NCBI RefSeq assembly: GCF_001632365.1
Contig: NW_024468539.1
Span: 1-64,000 of the forward strand
Origin: Laetiporus sulphureus 93-53
Taxonomy: Eukaryota > Basidiomycota > Agaricomycetes > Polyporales > Laetiporaceae
Length of the DNA: 64,000 bases
Direction: 5' to 3'
The position numbers were made by a program, and so were the translations under genes. The notes beneath the pieces were generated by a model, which was not told the DNA's origin, did no database searches, and saw only the letters and a list, made by a program, of their open reading frames with translations. This document shows positions 42,259-53,400 of the stretch, in pieces; the stretch's first letter is position 1; the number at the start of each line of letters is the position of its first letter.

Positions 42259-43980
42259 CTAGAGCATATAAAGTGTTATGTAGTATCCTACAAGATATTT
42301 AAGAGTAGCTCCAATTGGCACACCACTCTTTTTCCTCTGTTCTCCGGTCCATTATAATCATAGGCTTGAGTGAGAAACCAGTTTAAAGTAGCATTTATAC
42401 GCATAATTGAACCTCTGACTCTCTATAGACCTTGCAGCCATTGTCACCTTCTCCTAAATATTGACTAAAGCACACGCTGCTATGGTGATAACTAGTTCCC
42501 TACCTGCTCTATGTCACCACTGAGGTCACATTGTCATGACCAATCTTGCTGAACTGCTCAGGTCACTATCACAATCTGCCTGCTTTCTCTATGGCCTGGC
42601 ATGTGAGCTACTGCAGGAGAGGTTGTCATTCTGCTAGCAGTGCAAAACCTCCTTGATGGAAAGCCATGTGATAATTTAAGATTCTGATTGCTGCTTTGGT
42701 ACATTTTGCAAGGAGTGCACAGTGCACGAATAGAGAAAGACCATGATGCAATATTGTCAATGGGTTGTGACTCTTGGTGTAGTAAATTGGCCTTGTTCTA
42801 TGAGCGTGAACAATAGTGGGGCAGGTAAACCCTTGGTGATGATCAATTGGTCAGGCAGGCTGGAGTGGATGACCTCCAGCTACATGATGAATTTGATGAC
42901 CCTGACATAAGCACACTGTGGGACATTCCTGTCCTCAAGTTTATATGAGGGGGACCCTCCTGCAGTGGTACAGCCTTATAGATGGTGGAAGTGGCAAAGT
43001 GATAAATACACATTGGGGCCTGTGATAGGAAGCCAAAGACACAAGAGATCATCTTTGAGAAATGTCACAAAGCTAGCAGAAGAAAAAGTGGAAAAAGTGA
43101 TGCATTTTGGTCAGTATACAGTCATTGTCGCTGTGATGCCAATGGGACAGCAGAAGAAGAAGAAGCACTAAGAGCAAGCGGCAGATGCTGGAGGAGAAAA
43201 CTTCAGAAAGTGCATCACAGTGGCTGAATGATGCTGACATGTGGCCCCAATGTCATCAGTGACCATGATGGGCCTTATCGTCTCAATCTATGAATATACT
43301 AGATTAGATAGGGGCAAATGCATTGTGAGCTAAGCTTGCCACCTTGAATGAGTATGCCAAGCTTACCAGTTATTGATGCTGTGATGTCTAGGTGATACTC
43401 CTTCTTCTCACCTGACTGCCCTGCACCCTTTCTAGTCACAGCTGATGGCTCACACTTGCTGTAATTGGGCTCAGCACCCTCACCTCCTTGTTCATTCATT
43501 CAAACCTTCTCTCTGTGACAGCCTTTCTGTATTTGCTCAAATGGCCAGTGGATTGTCGATGATGGTGTCTGGTGATATCATCAACATGCAGTTCCTGTGC
43601 TATTTCTCTATTCATGCTGTGCTGTGCATTCTTGTGGATCCAAGATCATAGCGTTGATGTGGAGAAGTGATCATGGCTCTTGAATTTAGTTTTGTACTTC
43701 ATATATAAGCATGTCATGCTCATTGACTTTAAAGGCATGTCTGTGACCTCTGCAGATGGGTTTGGGAAGAAGGATGCTCCCCTGCCTGGCCATCTTATAG
43801 AAGAGATCTTTGCCTCTCATCACTCCTCCTGATCAGCAAGCTTATGCACCATATCACACACTATGGCATCTTCTGTATGCTGATCATCTGAGGGCACCAG
43901 AATACATAATAGCCAAACTCAATTTGCAACATATATAGCTCTCATCATCTGTCTGTGGCATCATGGAGGACACTCATGCA
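42259..43980. other. no gene recognised
   Basis: AT-moderate DNA with short frames only; no domain or repeat border identified. Confidence 0.4.
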
Positions 43981-44042
43981 CTTGGGTAAGAGGGCCATTT
44001 CTGGTAGGAATGATTCCTGAGGTCCTGATGTTCTTCATAATG
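43981..44042 (+). repeat. hairpin box, copy 1
   Basis: About 60 bp beginning CTTGGGTAAGAGGGCCATTT and containing TAGGAATGATTCCTG, a stem-loop. Related boxes start at 48123, 51022 and 52113. Flanking sequence is different on the left side in all four. Confidence 0.7.
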
Positions 44043-44229
44043 AACTTTAATAAGTTTATCCTGATATTCACCACATTGATTGAGAAAAAACATATTGTTA
44101 TCCACATTAAAATATCAGTCTCTATGACAGAGATCAAGGATGGTATGATTGTTCGAGAAGCAGCTATATTTAGAGTGACATTATTTTATGGCAAAAAAGA
44201 CAGTTGAAAGGCAATGGTGTGTAGCAGAC

Positions 44230-44904
44230 TGTGTTTTCATTATTGAAGGTTAGATTAAGCAGAGTTTAGAGTAGATTGCTACAAAGCTAAATCTGCTATG
44301 TGCTTTTGCAGGAGAGTATGGTGTGCCATCTTCACAGGGTATTCTGATGTTGAAGCATTATCTGTAACAATTCCATCATTGTACTGTGTCTGACCATTTA
44401 TGTCAACAATCATTGCAGTAAAATGAAACTCACCAAAGTAAATCATACCACACAAGTGATATGTTATGCCTTGTTCTTCAATGCATATAGCAGAATTCAG
44501 CAGAATTTGCTTCTGATTTGTTATAAATGCTCAGAAGTTAGGGACGTTGACCAGTTTTCTTTGCAGCTTTGGCATGCAAAGCGAGTCTCTTTTTAAGCAA
44601 AAGGGCTTGCAGCCATTCTGAAATCTTTCTATTTTTTGAAGAACCTAACTCAACAGAGGACTTTCCCCAAAGTGATAAACTGCAGTCCTATAAATAAAGC
44701 ATGTTCTACATTCACAACTACATTGCAGTGGTGACAATGAAGGTGGATGATAACATTGAAGGATGAGGATTGAAACATAACAAAATACAAGCTGTAAATA
44801 TCTGCTTCATCTTTTCTAGTGATGGAAAATGCTGCAAAGTCTATAATGTGTAATATATAGAAGAGCTTTACATTATCTGAAACATGGGTGAGGCCATCAG
44901 TCAC
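44230..44904 (-). pseudogene. Helitron C-terminal fragment (second copy)
   Basis: The minus-strand frame 44904-44650 contains DEADIYSLYFVMFQSSSFNV, IIHLHCHHCNVVVNVEHALF, matching KEGTDIYSLCSASSSNV, TVHLRCLHCNVDVNTEETSI of the Helitron at 58184-58816. Sequence at 44280-44530 also parallels 57825-58075 (for example ttccatcattgtac...tgtctga). It carries only the tail of the protein, with the Cys-x2-Cys pair, and is decayed. Confidence 0.7.
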
Positions 44905-45090
44905 ATCCCTAAAGGGCTTTGATACTATCCCTCAGTGAACCTTGGCAGAACTGCAAGATATAAACCTGTGTTGAAATATTTAGGGTGATCTTAGAAGAGC
45001 TTTCCATTATCTGAAACTTGGTCAAGGATGCCAGTCAGATCTTTAAAGCACTCTGATATGCTTTGTGGGCATTCAATCATTATATTTAGG
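44860..45090. repeat. diverged units of an about 170-bp repeat
   Basis: Two units containing gctttxcattatctgaaac...ggtxaxgxxxccagtcaxatc. The same unit is tandemly repeated at 51077-51700. Confidence 0.5.
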
Positions 45091-45105
45091 CTGTGTCTAT
45101 CATAA

Positions 45106-45191
45106 CAACAGGTGGTCTAGTGGATAGAATGCTTGGTACTATCTGGGACACCAGCGTCCTGGCAGTCTGAAGTTCAATTCCTGGCCTGTGC
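45106..45191 (+). tRNA. tRNA-like sequence, probably a degenerate tRNA or tRNA-derived element
   Basis: GGTCTAGTGGATAGAATGC (45114-45132) resembles an A box with D arm, and AGTTCAATTCC (45171-45181) a B box with T loop. Acceptor-like ends CAACAGG (45106-45112) and CCTGTGC (45185-45191) pair over five bases. TTTT follows at 45194. The T stem pairs poorly and I could not settle an anticodon; an intron or long variable arm would be needed. It may be a Pol III-type pseudogene. Confidence 0.35.
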
Positions 45192-45269
45192 AGTTTTATG
45201 TGTTTTTAATTTTAAAAAAGCGCAACTTCCATTGTTTTATAAACAACGATAAACTATGACGTGCATGCT

Positions 45270-45590
45270 GGCACATCTAGCTATGTGCCAGCATGAACAT
45301 CATAATTTGATGTTATTTGCACATTGTGGCACCTGAATGCATGAGAATTTGAGTGGCTGACATCTTCATACATTCTGTGACCTCAAATCTTCGCTTTTTT
45401 GAGCCAAAAAATGGTCCGCATGCAGCTTTGATTGCAGAGCATCAATATGTAACCTATCATGTATTTTTCATATGTTCAAAAGTTGAAAAAAGTCGAAACA
45501 TGGATCACTATACTGTGGTAATAAACAATCTCAATTGCATCAATAGCTCTTGTCTCAATATGCTTAGAATGAAGGAATTAAAGTAAGTGA
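45270..45590 (+). repeat. dispersed repeat, copy 1
   Basis: Shares with 49560-49870 blocks such as cctcaaatcttcgctttttt and agtcgaaacatggatcac, in the same order. Both begin near a cluster of 'acatctagctatgtgc'-like sequence. Origin unknown; no long frame is conserved. Confidence 0.55.
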
Positions 45591-46445
45591 AATGCAGTGG
45601 AATGTGAAGATCCATTGCTTATTTCTCAAGGAGAGACTATAATGAGTCTGAAAAATGTTAAATCAGTCATTGTTTACGTCACCGTACTGAAATACATAGC
45701 AAAATAATGAATACTGTGCTTTGAACCACTTTGAAGCCATTGAATGCCTTGGTTTAGATCGCTTTCAAGCCATTGCATGCAATGATTTGAATGGGTATGA
45801 AGCCATCCACCCTTAAGGCATTAACCCTAGCAAATTTTATGCTGTGATTGGCTCTGAATATCTGCACCTGTTTGAATCAGCCGCATCATGCATGTTCAAA
45901 GTCCGGTTTGTATGCACATTTCAAAAGATAACAAATCTGAGTAAGAACAAAATGTAACACAGTCACAAAGTTTTGAAGGGAGGGCCCTCTCCTAATCTCA
46001 GGACAGGAGCAGAAAATGAAATCACTTTTGAATGGTCCACTCTCCCACGCATTGCTTAAGTGTTCCATAAGAATGAAAAAATGTCACATAGATGCTCTAA
46101 GTGCTCAGTGTCACAAAAACTCTCCTTCGTACCTCAGGAATCGTAACATTAAACTGATGTGTCTCAGGACAATAATGGACTGACACACCTTGGGTCAGAT
46201 GAGTGAGCAGTGCATCATGATATTCTTCAAAGACATTCTCTTGCCCAATCGAAATGCATTTCATCTTCATTTTCCTCACAGTCATTGTACTCTTCTTTAT
46301 CATCTTAGGCTCCTTTATCCCCGTAATTCTTGTCATCACCCAATAAGTCAGAATGTTTCACACTATCTTCCTGTTCCTTCTCATCATTACATATGTTCAA
46401 CACTACCCACCTACACATCCCTCCCACTAGCCAAGTTTTTCTTTT
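45591..46445. other. no gene recognised
   Basis: One 80-codon minus-strand frame (46339-46097) without recognised motif. Otherwise AT-rich, non-repetitive DNA. Confidence 0.4.
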
Positions 46446-47718
46446 CACTGGGTGAAGTAATCAATAAGTTGAGGTGAAAGATAATGAAAATATTGAAGAA
46501 AAAGTTCAAATCATTAAGCATCTTCACTATCAATTTGTGATAAAAGTATTTAAAATAATTTCAACATCTTTTATTGTGAAAGATGATGAAAAGATTGAAA
46601 GAAGATTGGATGAAATATTAATAATCATTTCTTTAATCATTTGACAATCTTTTAGACAAAACTATGATAAAAAGTTTTAAAATCTTTTTTTTACTTCTTT
46701 TTTGATCAAAGATGATAAAAATATTGTGACTATGTCACACCCTTGTTTTCATATACTAAGCTAGTAGTAAGATATGGAGGTTAATACTCAGGATTATATG
46801 TTAGCACTATACTAGTATTAAGGTCTGAAGGTTAGTACCATGCTAGTACTATGCTAATATTAAGGTCTGAAGGTCAGTATTATGCTAGTACTAAGTTAGT
46901 ACTAAGATCTCAATGCTAGTACTATGCTAGCACCATGCTAATACTAAGGCCTAAATGCTAGTACTAAGGTTCAAATGTTAGTACTACATATGCTAGTACT
47001 AAGGTCTAAATGCTAGTAATAAGGTTCAAATGTTAGTACTATGCTAGTATTAAGGTCTGAATGCTACTACTAAGGTCTAAATGCTAGTACTAAGGTCTAA
47101 AGGCTAGCACTATGGTAACTAAGGTCTGAATGCTAGTGCTACACTAGTACTATGCTAGTACTATGCTAGTACTAAGATCTGAATGCTAGTATTATGCTAG
47201 TACTATGCTAGTACTATGCTAGTACTACAGTCTGAAGGTTAGTACTACTAGCATATGCTGGTACTATGCTAGTGCTGGTACTATGCTAGTGCTGGTACTA
47301 TGCTAGTGCTAAGATGTAGAGATCAATACTATGCTAGTACTAAGGCTTCAAGAGATAGTACTAACATTTGTACCTAAGTATTAACCTTTATATTCCAATA
47401 TTAGCTTAGTGTAGAATAATAACAATGTGACATGGTCACAATATGTGCATTATCTTTAATGACAAAAGAATGAAAAAAGATTTTGAAACTTTTTATTATA
47501 ACTTTGTTTTAAAAATTGTAAAATGATGGAAACAATGATTGCTAATATGTCATCCAATCTTTTTCCAATCTTTTCATCATCTTTCACAAGAAAAGATGTT
47601 AAAAATATTTTGAATCCTTTTATCACAAATTGACAGTAAAAATGCTGAAAAGATTTGAACTTTTTCTTCAATACCTTTATCATCTTTCACCTTAAATTAT
47701 TGATTGTTTCACCCAGTG
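46446..47718. mobile_element. fold-back element with TAGTAC-rich minisatellite core, copy 1
   Basis: Long inverted repeats of about 290 bp at 46446-46737 and 47425-47718 with termini CACTGGGTGAA / TTCACCCAGTG. They enclose about 650 bp of degenerate tandem repeats made of TGCTAGTACTA and AAGGTCTGAA-type units. No protein is encoded. A second copy lies at 54692-56595 with the core in the opposite orientation. No target-site duplication could be fixed. It looks like a non-autonomous DNA element; the mobilising enzyme is unknown. Confidence 0.75.
46745..47400. repeat. TAGTAC-type minisatellite
   Basis: Irregular tandem array of units such as gctagtactatgctagtact and tagtactaaggtctaaatgc. TAGTACTA is itself palindromic, so single strands would fold readily. 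Confidence 0.85.
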
Positions 47719-48122
47719 TTTACTAAATGTTAGGCTTCTGCTATTTTTTCATTCTTTGCAAAGTTCTCCTTTGCAGCTTGTGCTCTATTTTCCTCACTGT
47801 AGAAAATCTGCTATCAGATATGAGTTTAGTAGAGCGAAGACTGCAACCTATGATATATAGACAGCAGCTTCTTTGCTAGGAAACCCTTTATAATTTTGAA
47901 AATTTCATCTTTGGCTCTATCTCATTGAGCCTCATGGCTCACTTTTATCTCTCTGAGCACATAACAGCTCTCCAAACTGATTCTGGCATAGCTATCGTAG
48001 ATGTCAATCAAAGGTAAACTTATAAGGTGAGGTCACAGTCAAGGTGCAGGTTCATTCCAGTTGAAGCTTGTTGCTCAATATTGACAATTGTATAGATAAG
48101 ATCCTGGCAAAATACATCATAA
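47719..48122. other. no gene recognised
   Basis: AT-rich spacer to the second hairpin box. Confidence 0.4.
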
Positions 48123-48190
48123 CTTGGGTAAGAGGGCCACCTCTGGCAGGAACGATTCCTGAGGTCCTGATATTCTTCATAAACCTTCGT
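48123..48190 (+). repeat. hairpin box, copy 2
   Basis: CTTGGGTAAGAGGGCCACCT..., with the stem-loop CAGGAACGATTCCTG at about 48147-48161, followed by cataaaccttcgtgacac as in copy 3. Confidence 0.7.
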
Positions 48191-48254
48191 GACACTATAA
48201 AATATTTGCCATTTTGAGCATATTCAAAGTGGGCTGAGAACTGCTTCACATTAT

Positions 48255-48690
48255 CTGAAACTTGGTTTGCAAATTCTCATACTAATAGATTCTGTAGCCC
48301 TCACAATTCTTTACTTTTTAAGCTAAAAGTCAGCTATAAATAAATATAATCACATCCACCATGTGCATTGAGTATGTTGTATAAGTATGTATGCTTTTGA
48401 TCAAGCCCTGATGCTTTATACAACTCATACTTTGAAACATCGAACATAGCATGGCTAGAACTTGTCCAGCTGAATACATATTCAGATTTGCTATATTATG
48501 AACATGTTGACAGATCACTCATGATGTGAGGCTGTATGCCTGTAGGATTTATAACAAGATGAATCTGACCTTTATGTTAGCATTTTGAGAAATGAGCTTC
48601 AGAATGGCTGAAAGCAGTACAGCAAAAGTGTGAAGAAGATAAAACTTTCAGGCATAACTTTAAACAGACATGTAGATGGCTTTAAAAGAA
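48255..48690 (+). repeat. 435-bp direct duplication, copy 1
   Basis: Matches 51680-52112 closely (landmarks cagctataaataaatataat, acatattcagatttgctata, gacctttatgttagcatttt). Copy 2 stops at the hairpin box at 52113. Confidence 0.8.
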
Positions 48691-48950
48691 TACTCTCAAG
48701 ACTATGGTATGGTCAGATCAATTGTCAAATCTTAATTTCATATATCATATTTGAAGTTGTCTCAAAAAACACATTAGCAAGATATGAGAATTGTAAAAGC
48801 AATTGAAAAAGAAATGAGAGGGTATTGACAAGTTTGTGCATCAGAGTTTGATTAAAAGTGTACATAAATGACAAAGCATTGATCAACCAAGTGCTATGGT
48901 TTTTAGGATTGGAGGCTTTGAATTGTTAGTGACAAAAGTGTGTAAATAAG
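48510..48950 (+). pseudogene. Tc1 transposase fossil
   Basis: Reads in broken frames as a distant Tc1 transposase C-terminus: GCMPVGF at the segment equivalent to GCMGWDGVGYACK, 'TMVWSDQLSNLNFIYHI' for 'TMIWPSQSPDLNPIEHL', 'CLKKHISK' for 'HLKRKLAE', and 'HQSLIKSVHK' near 48840 for 'CQNLIESMPR'. Many stops. Older than the two Tc1 copies at 39.6-42.3 kb. Confidence 0.6.
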
Positions 48951-49559
48951 TGGGCCTAATAGAACTGCATATACCTTCAAAACAAAGCCTTGATTATCAG
49001 ATACTCATTTGAAAGCTGAAAGGAATGGCTTTCTAGTCCTATATTATTTGTGAGTTTAGCAGCAGCCAATCTGAAGATAGAAGGGCAACAGTGAAAATCA
49101 AGGTGGCTGAAAACTTAATTGCAACAATTATTGGTTAAACAAGGAATAAAAAGTGTCATAACTTCAGAAAATGCTAAATGGTACATTACTCATATGATAG
49201 TATACTGTTGGCCAGATTAGATACAGCAGAAAATGATGAAATGCAAATGTTTGAAGTGTTTTGAAAGCATTCAATTGATTTGATGAATATTGACCACAGA
49301 TACAGCACTCTGATTGGCCATAAATATTTGCAGTTATTTTGATCAGCCACCTGTCAGATTCACACTCCAATTAAAACCCAGTGCTCTATGTGTGCTAGCC
49401 AAAATAACATTTTCTGGACTAAAAGCATGATATTTTGAGGTCACAGAGCCTCAGAAAGAAGGTTTTTCAATTTTGAAGGAATGGGATTGAGATTAGCTCA
49501 AAGTATAGTGTGAACAATGCCAAGCCATGATGATGTTTGTCATTCGTGCAACTAGCTAA
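48951..49559. other. no gene recognised
   Basis: AT-rich DNA without clear repeat borders. Confidence 0.4.
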
Positions 49560-49870
49560 ATGCACGAACAGCAAAAGTCATAATTTGGTCTTATTTGTGT
49601 CTTTTAGCAACTTAAAGTGTGGGAGTTTGGATGGCTGACATCCTGTAGCCTCAAATCTTCGCTTTTTTGAGCCGGAAAATATCTTGCATAATGTTCTCAT
49701 TGCAGGGCATGAAGATGCAGTGTACTGTGTATTATCCATGTGGTCAAACATTATAAAAAGTCGAAATATGGATCAGAATGTCCAACAGTTTACCATGGTG
49801 GCTGAAGACTCAGATTGTCTCACCTATTCTGCTTGTATGTATGAAATGAAGAAATATCATACAAAGTGAA
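49560..49870 (+). repeat. dispersed repeat, copy 2
   Basis: Diverged partner of 45270-45590; shares the block cctcaaatcttcgctttttt and the following order. Confidence 0.55.
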
Positions 49871-51021
49871 GCATCAGCATGCAGTATACTCTATAATGCA
49901 TGTTTAGGTATCAAAGTGTCAATAATGTCTAAGCCTGCTAAGGTTTTACAGTTCAGCCACAGCAGCACTGAGTGTTATTGTAGAAATGCATTGTTGAAGC
50001 TGTGCATAGATCATTTATATACTTCAGGATGTTGTATAAGGCCTTTACTCATTATTTCTCTTCTTCTGTGCATGAACAGCAAGGCACAGATCAGATATCC
50101 TGACTGCTGAAAACATGCTGGTGGCCCTTGACTCACACCAGATGATGAGAATCATTTGACAGTGAACCCCATTCTTTGAGATGATAATAACTGCTCATAT
50201 GGTTGGTAGCTCATCTTTACCTGAAAAATGCAGTGCATTGGTTTTGATGAAAATTTTGAGCACAGGATGATCTCGATGGCCACCAAATCACATGTATTGT
50301 TCACCTGCATCTCATTTAGCACTACATAATCTTTGATGTGCACAGCACTACTACCTTGGACTCCAATGTTGAAGATGTGAAAGCATGACAGCATTCTTCT
50401 CTGAAGAGAGTAGCATAGAAGATGGCACCCACATTCAAGCATGTCTAAGTCTACTTCAAATCTCACATGCAATGTGAATGATAACAAGTATAAATTTGAA
50501 AACTGTATATGATCTGGGTACAAGATGATTGGTACACTATTCAAGGAGAAACTAACTGCAGCAGATGTCATCATCATCGACAGTTTCTCTAATAAGGTGT
50601 TCAAGCTCAGTTGCTCATTTGCATGATGAAGAAATGATGGTGCTGTGAGCACAGATGTGTGTTCCAGTTTTATTTGCTGAGCAGCTCACTTGTCGTGTTC
50701 TGTTTTAGTTTCACTTCATCTAATGTCACAGTCAAACACAAGGTCTCCTTGCTTTCTTTGCGGGTGATACCAGCAAGATTGAGCTCAAATTGTGTAATCA
50801 AATCAACATAAAAATTGCTGATTGGAGGAAGGAAGGGAAAGCTGAGATTATTCTTGAAGTAAGCATTGTATCTGGCTACAAATGATTGGTTCTATCAACA
50901 GTCAATCTTGTTCTGCAGGTATTATTCATTGATGGAGTGCACATGATTGACATCGAATGTTTTTCATTTCTTAATAGAGCACTGAAAAATGAGCTCTCTC
51001 TGTCGATGATAATGGCTTCGA
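49871..51021. other. no gene recognised
   Basis: A 166-codon minus-strand frame (50652-50152) is present but has no motif I recognise and no related copy in the window. Confidence 0.4.
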
Positions 51022-51090
51022 CTTGGGTAAGAGGGCCATTTCTGGCAGAAATGATTTCTGAGGTTCTGATATTCTTCATAAACCTTGGTG
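51022..51090 (+). repeat. hairpin box, copy 3
   Basis: Stem-loop reads CAGAAATGATTTCTG; relative to copies 2 and 4 both stem arms have changed so that pairing is kept. Confidence 0.7.
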
Positions 51091-51700
51091 ATACTTTAAA
51101 ATATCTTCCATTTTGAGCTGTGTCAAAATATTCACAGTGGGCTCAGAACTGCTTTTCATTATCTGAAACTTGGTTGGGCCATCAATCAGGTCCCTATGCC
51201 TCTCTGACCCCCTTTGTGAGCATTCAATTCACCCCTTCAGAATGTCATGAACCTTGGTGATACTTCAACATATCTGCCATTTTGAGCTGTATCAAAATAT
51301 TCAGAGTGATCTCAGAACTGCTTTTCATCATTCGAAACTTAGTTGAAAACATCACTCAGGTCACTAAGCTTCCCTGATTTCCTTGCTCAGCATTCAACCA
51401 CACCCCCAGAATGTCATGAACCTTGGTGATACTTTAAAAATATCTGTCATTTTGAGCTGTGTCAAAATATTCAGAGTGACCTCAGAAAAGCTTTCTGTTA
51501 TCTGAAACTTGATTGGGGTCATCATTCAGATCCTTAAGCTCCTCTGACTCCCTTCCTGAGCATTCAATCTATACCCCGAGAATATCATGAATGTTGATGA
51601 AACTTCAAAATATCTGCCATTTTGAGCTGTGTCAAAATATTCAGAGTGGCCTCTGAAAAGCTTTTCATTATCTGAAACTTGATTTGCAAATTCTGAGTGA
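51077..51700 (+). repeat. about 170-bp tandem repeat, four units
   Basis: Units start near 51077, 51246, 51418 and 51591 at 'cttggtgatactt', and each contains 'cattttgagctgtgtcaaaa' and 'ttatctgaaacttg'. Related single units occur at 44860-45090 and 48180-48260. Confidence 0.8.
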
Positions 51701-52112
51701 CCAACAAAGTTATAGATTCTTTAGCCCTCACAATTATTCACTTTTTTAAGCTAGAAGTCAGCTATAAATAAATATAATCACACTCACCATGTACATTGAG
51801 TATGTTGTATAGTATATATATCACACCCTGATGCTCTATACAAGTCATACTTTGAAACATCAAACATGGCATGGCTAGAACTTGTCTGGCTGAATACATA
51901 TTCAGATTTACTATATTATGAACATGTTGACACATCACTCATGATGTGAGGCTATATACTTGTAGAATTGATAACAAGATGAGTCTGACCTTTATGTTAG
52001 CATTTTGTGAAATGAGCTTCAGAATGGCTGAAAGCATTACAGCAAAAGTGTGAGGAAGATAATACGTTCAAGCATAACTTTAAACAGACATGAAGATGGC
52101 TTAAGAAGAATA
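51680..52112 (+). repeat. 435-bp direct duplication, copy 2
   Basis: Partner of 48255-48690. It includes the first part of the Tc1 fossil and ends precisely where hairpin box copy 4 starts. Confidence 0.8.
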
Positions 52113-52175
52113 CTTGGGTAAGAGGGCCATTTCTGGCAGGAACGATTCCTGAGGTCCTGAGATTTACTAGTACTT
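52113..52175 (+). repeat. hairpin box, copy 4
   Basis: Starts CTTGGGTAAGAGGGCCATTT and contains CAGGAACGATTCCTG. Downstream similarity to the other copies ends after about 50 bp. Confidence 0.7.
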
Positions 52176-52299
52176 TTATAAGTTTGTTATGATATTTGTT
52201 GAAGCTACATGCAGCTGCTGTTGAAGAGAAGAATGATGATGTTCAGATGGACATGCTTGTTACCTCTAGGCCAATAACAGGTTCATGCTGATCACAAAC

Positions 52300-53400
52300 T
52301 TAGAATGCAGATAACCATCACTTTTATACAATTATCATTATATAATCATTTTTAACTTTAATAATTTTTATCATCACTCTTATACTCCCATGACTACAAT
52401 TATCTTCAACAACATTGTTTATAACTTTAACAATTTTTATCATTACTTTATTTCAATTATTTTTAGAAAATTCATTTTATGCTTGAAATTATTTATACAA
52501 TATTAATTGTTATCATTACTTTATTTGAGTTATTGTTTCAATAGCAAGTTTGCACGATCAATCTTATACAACTCTGACTATAGTTATATTTTACAACAGT
52601 TGTTTTTACAACTCTAATAATTTTTATCATCACTTTCATACTACTATGATTACAATCATCTTCAACAACATTTTTTTTAAAAACTTTAACAACTTTTATC
52701 TTTACTTCATTTAAATTATTTTTACAATATTATTTCTAACACTCACTTTATTTACATTATTTTTTAATAGCAAGTTTGTACCATAACTCTTATACAACTA
52801 TGATTATGATCATCTTTGACAACAGAAAAGTTTTAAAAAGCTTCAACACTTTTTATCATCACTATCATACTTTTCTTGACTACAATCATTTTCAACAATA
52901 TTTTTATCTCATTTTTAACAATAGTTGTTTTTACAACTTTAACAATTTTTATCATCACCTTATTTGAATTATTTTAAATCTTGAAACCTTTTATCTTTAC
53001 TTTTTCAACAGCAACTTTTTACATTGCTCTTATACAACCATGAGTACATAATCATCTTTAATACCAGTGGTTTTAGCAACTTCAACAATTTTTATCATCA
53101 CTTTATTTGAATCATTTTTATAACACTGCAAACTTTTTATGTTCATGTTTTCAACAGTAAGTTTTATCATTAGTGTTATACAACTATGACTATATTATTA
53201 TCTTTAACAACAGTTGCTTGCACAATTTTAACAATTTTTATCATCACTTGATTGGAATTATTTTTACAATTTTTAAAAACTTTTATCATCACTTTTTCAA
53301 CAGCAAATGTTTACCATCACTGTTATTCAACCATGATTATAATTACCTTTAACAACAGAAAAGTTTTAAAAGAACTCCAACACTTTTTATCATGACTCAC
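52300..53400 (+). repeat. AT-rich tandem array, about 145-bp units
   Basis: Some seven diverged units. Each contains tatacaactatgattac, caatttttatcatcactttat, tttgaattatttttac and caacagcaagtttttacc-like parts. The same unit in reverse orientation forms 56600-57620. Confidence 0.8.

Noticed and set aside
43981..44042. Helitron 3' end suggested by the short hairpin
   Set aside because: The hairpin is not followed by CTRR-T on either strand and left flanks do not begin with TC; not a Helitron terminus by the usual rule.
46745..47400. CRISPR-like alternation of a repeat with short variable segments
   Set aside because: The 'spacers' are degenerate versions of the same unit, unit length varies, there are no cas-type genes, and the sequence is clearly eukaryotic. 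It is a minisatellite.
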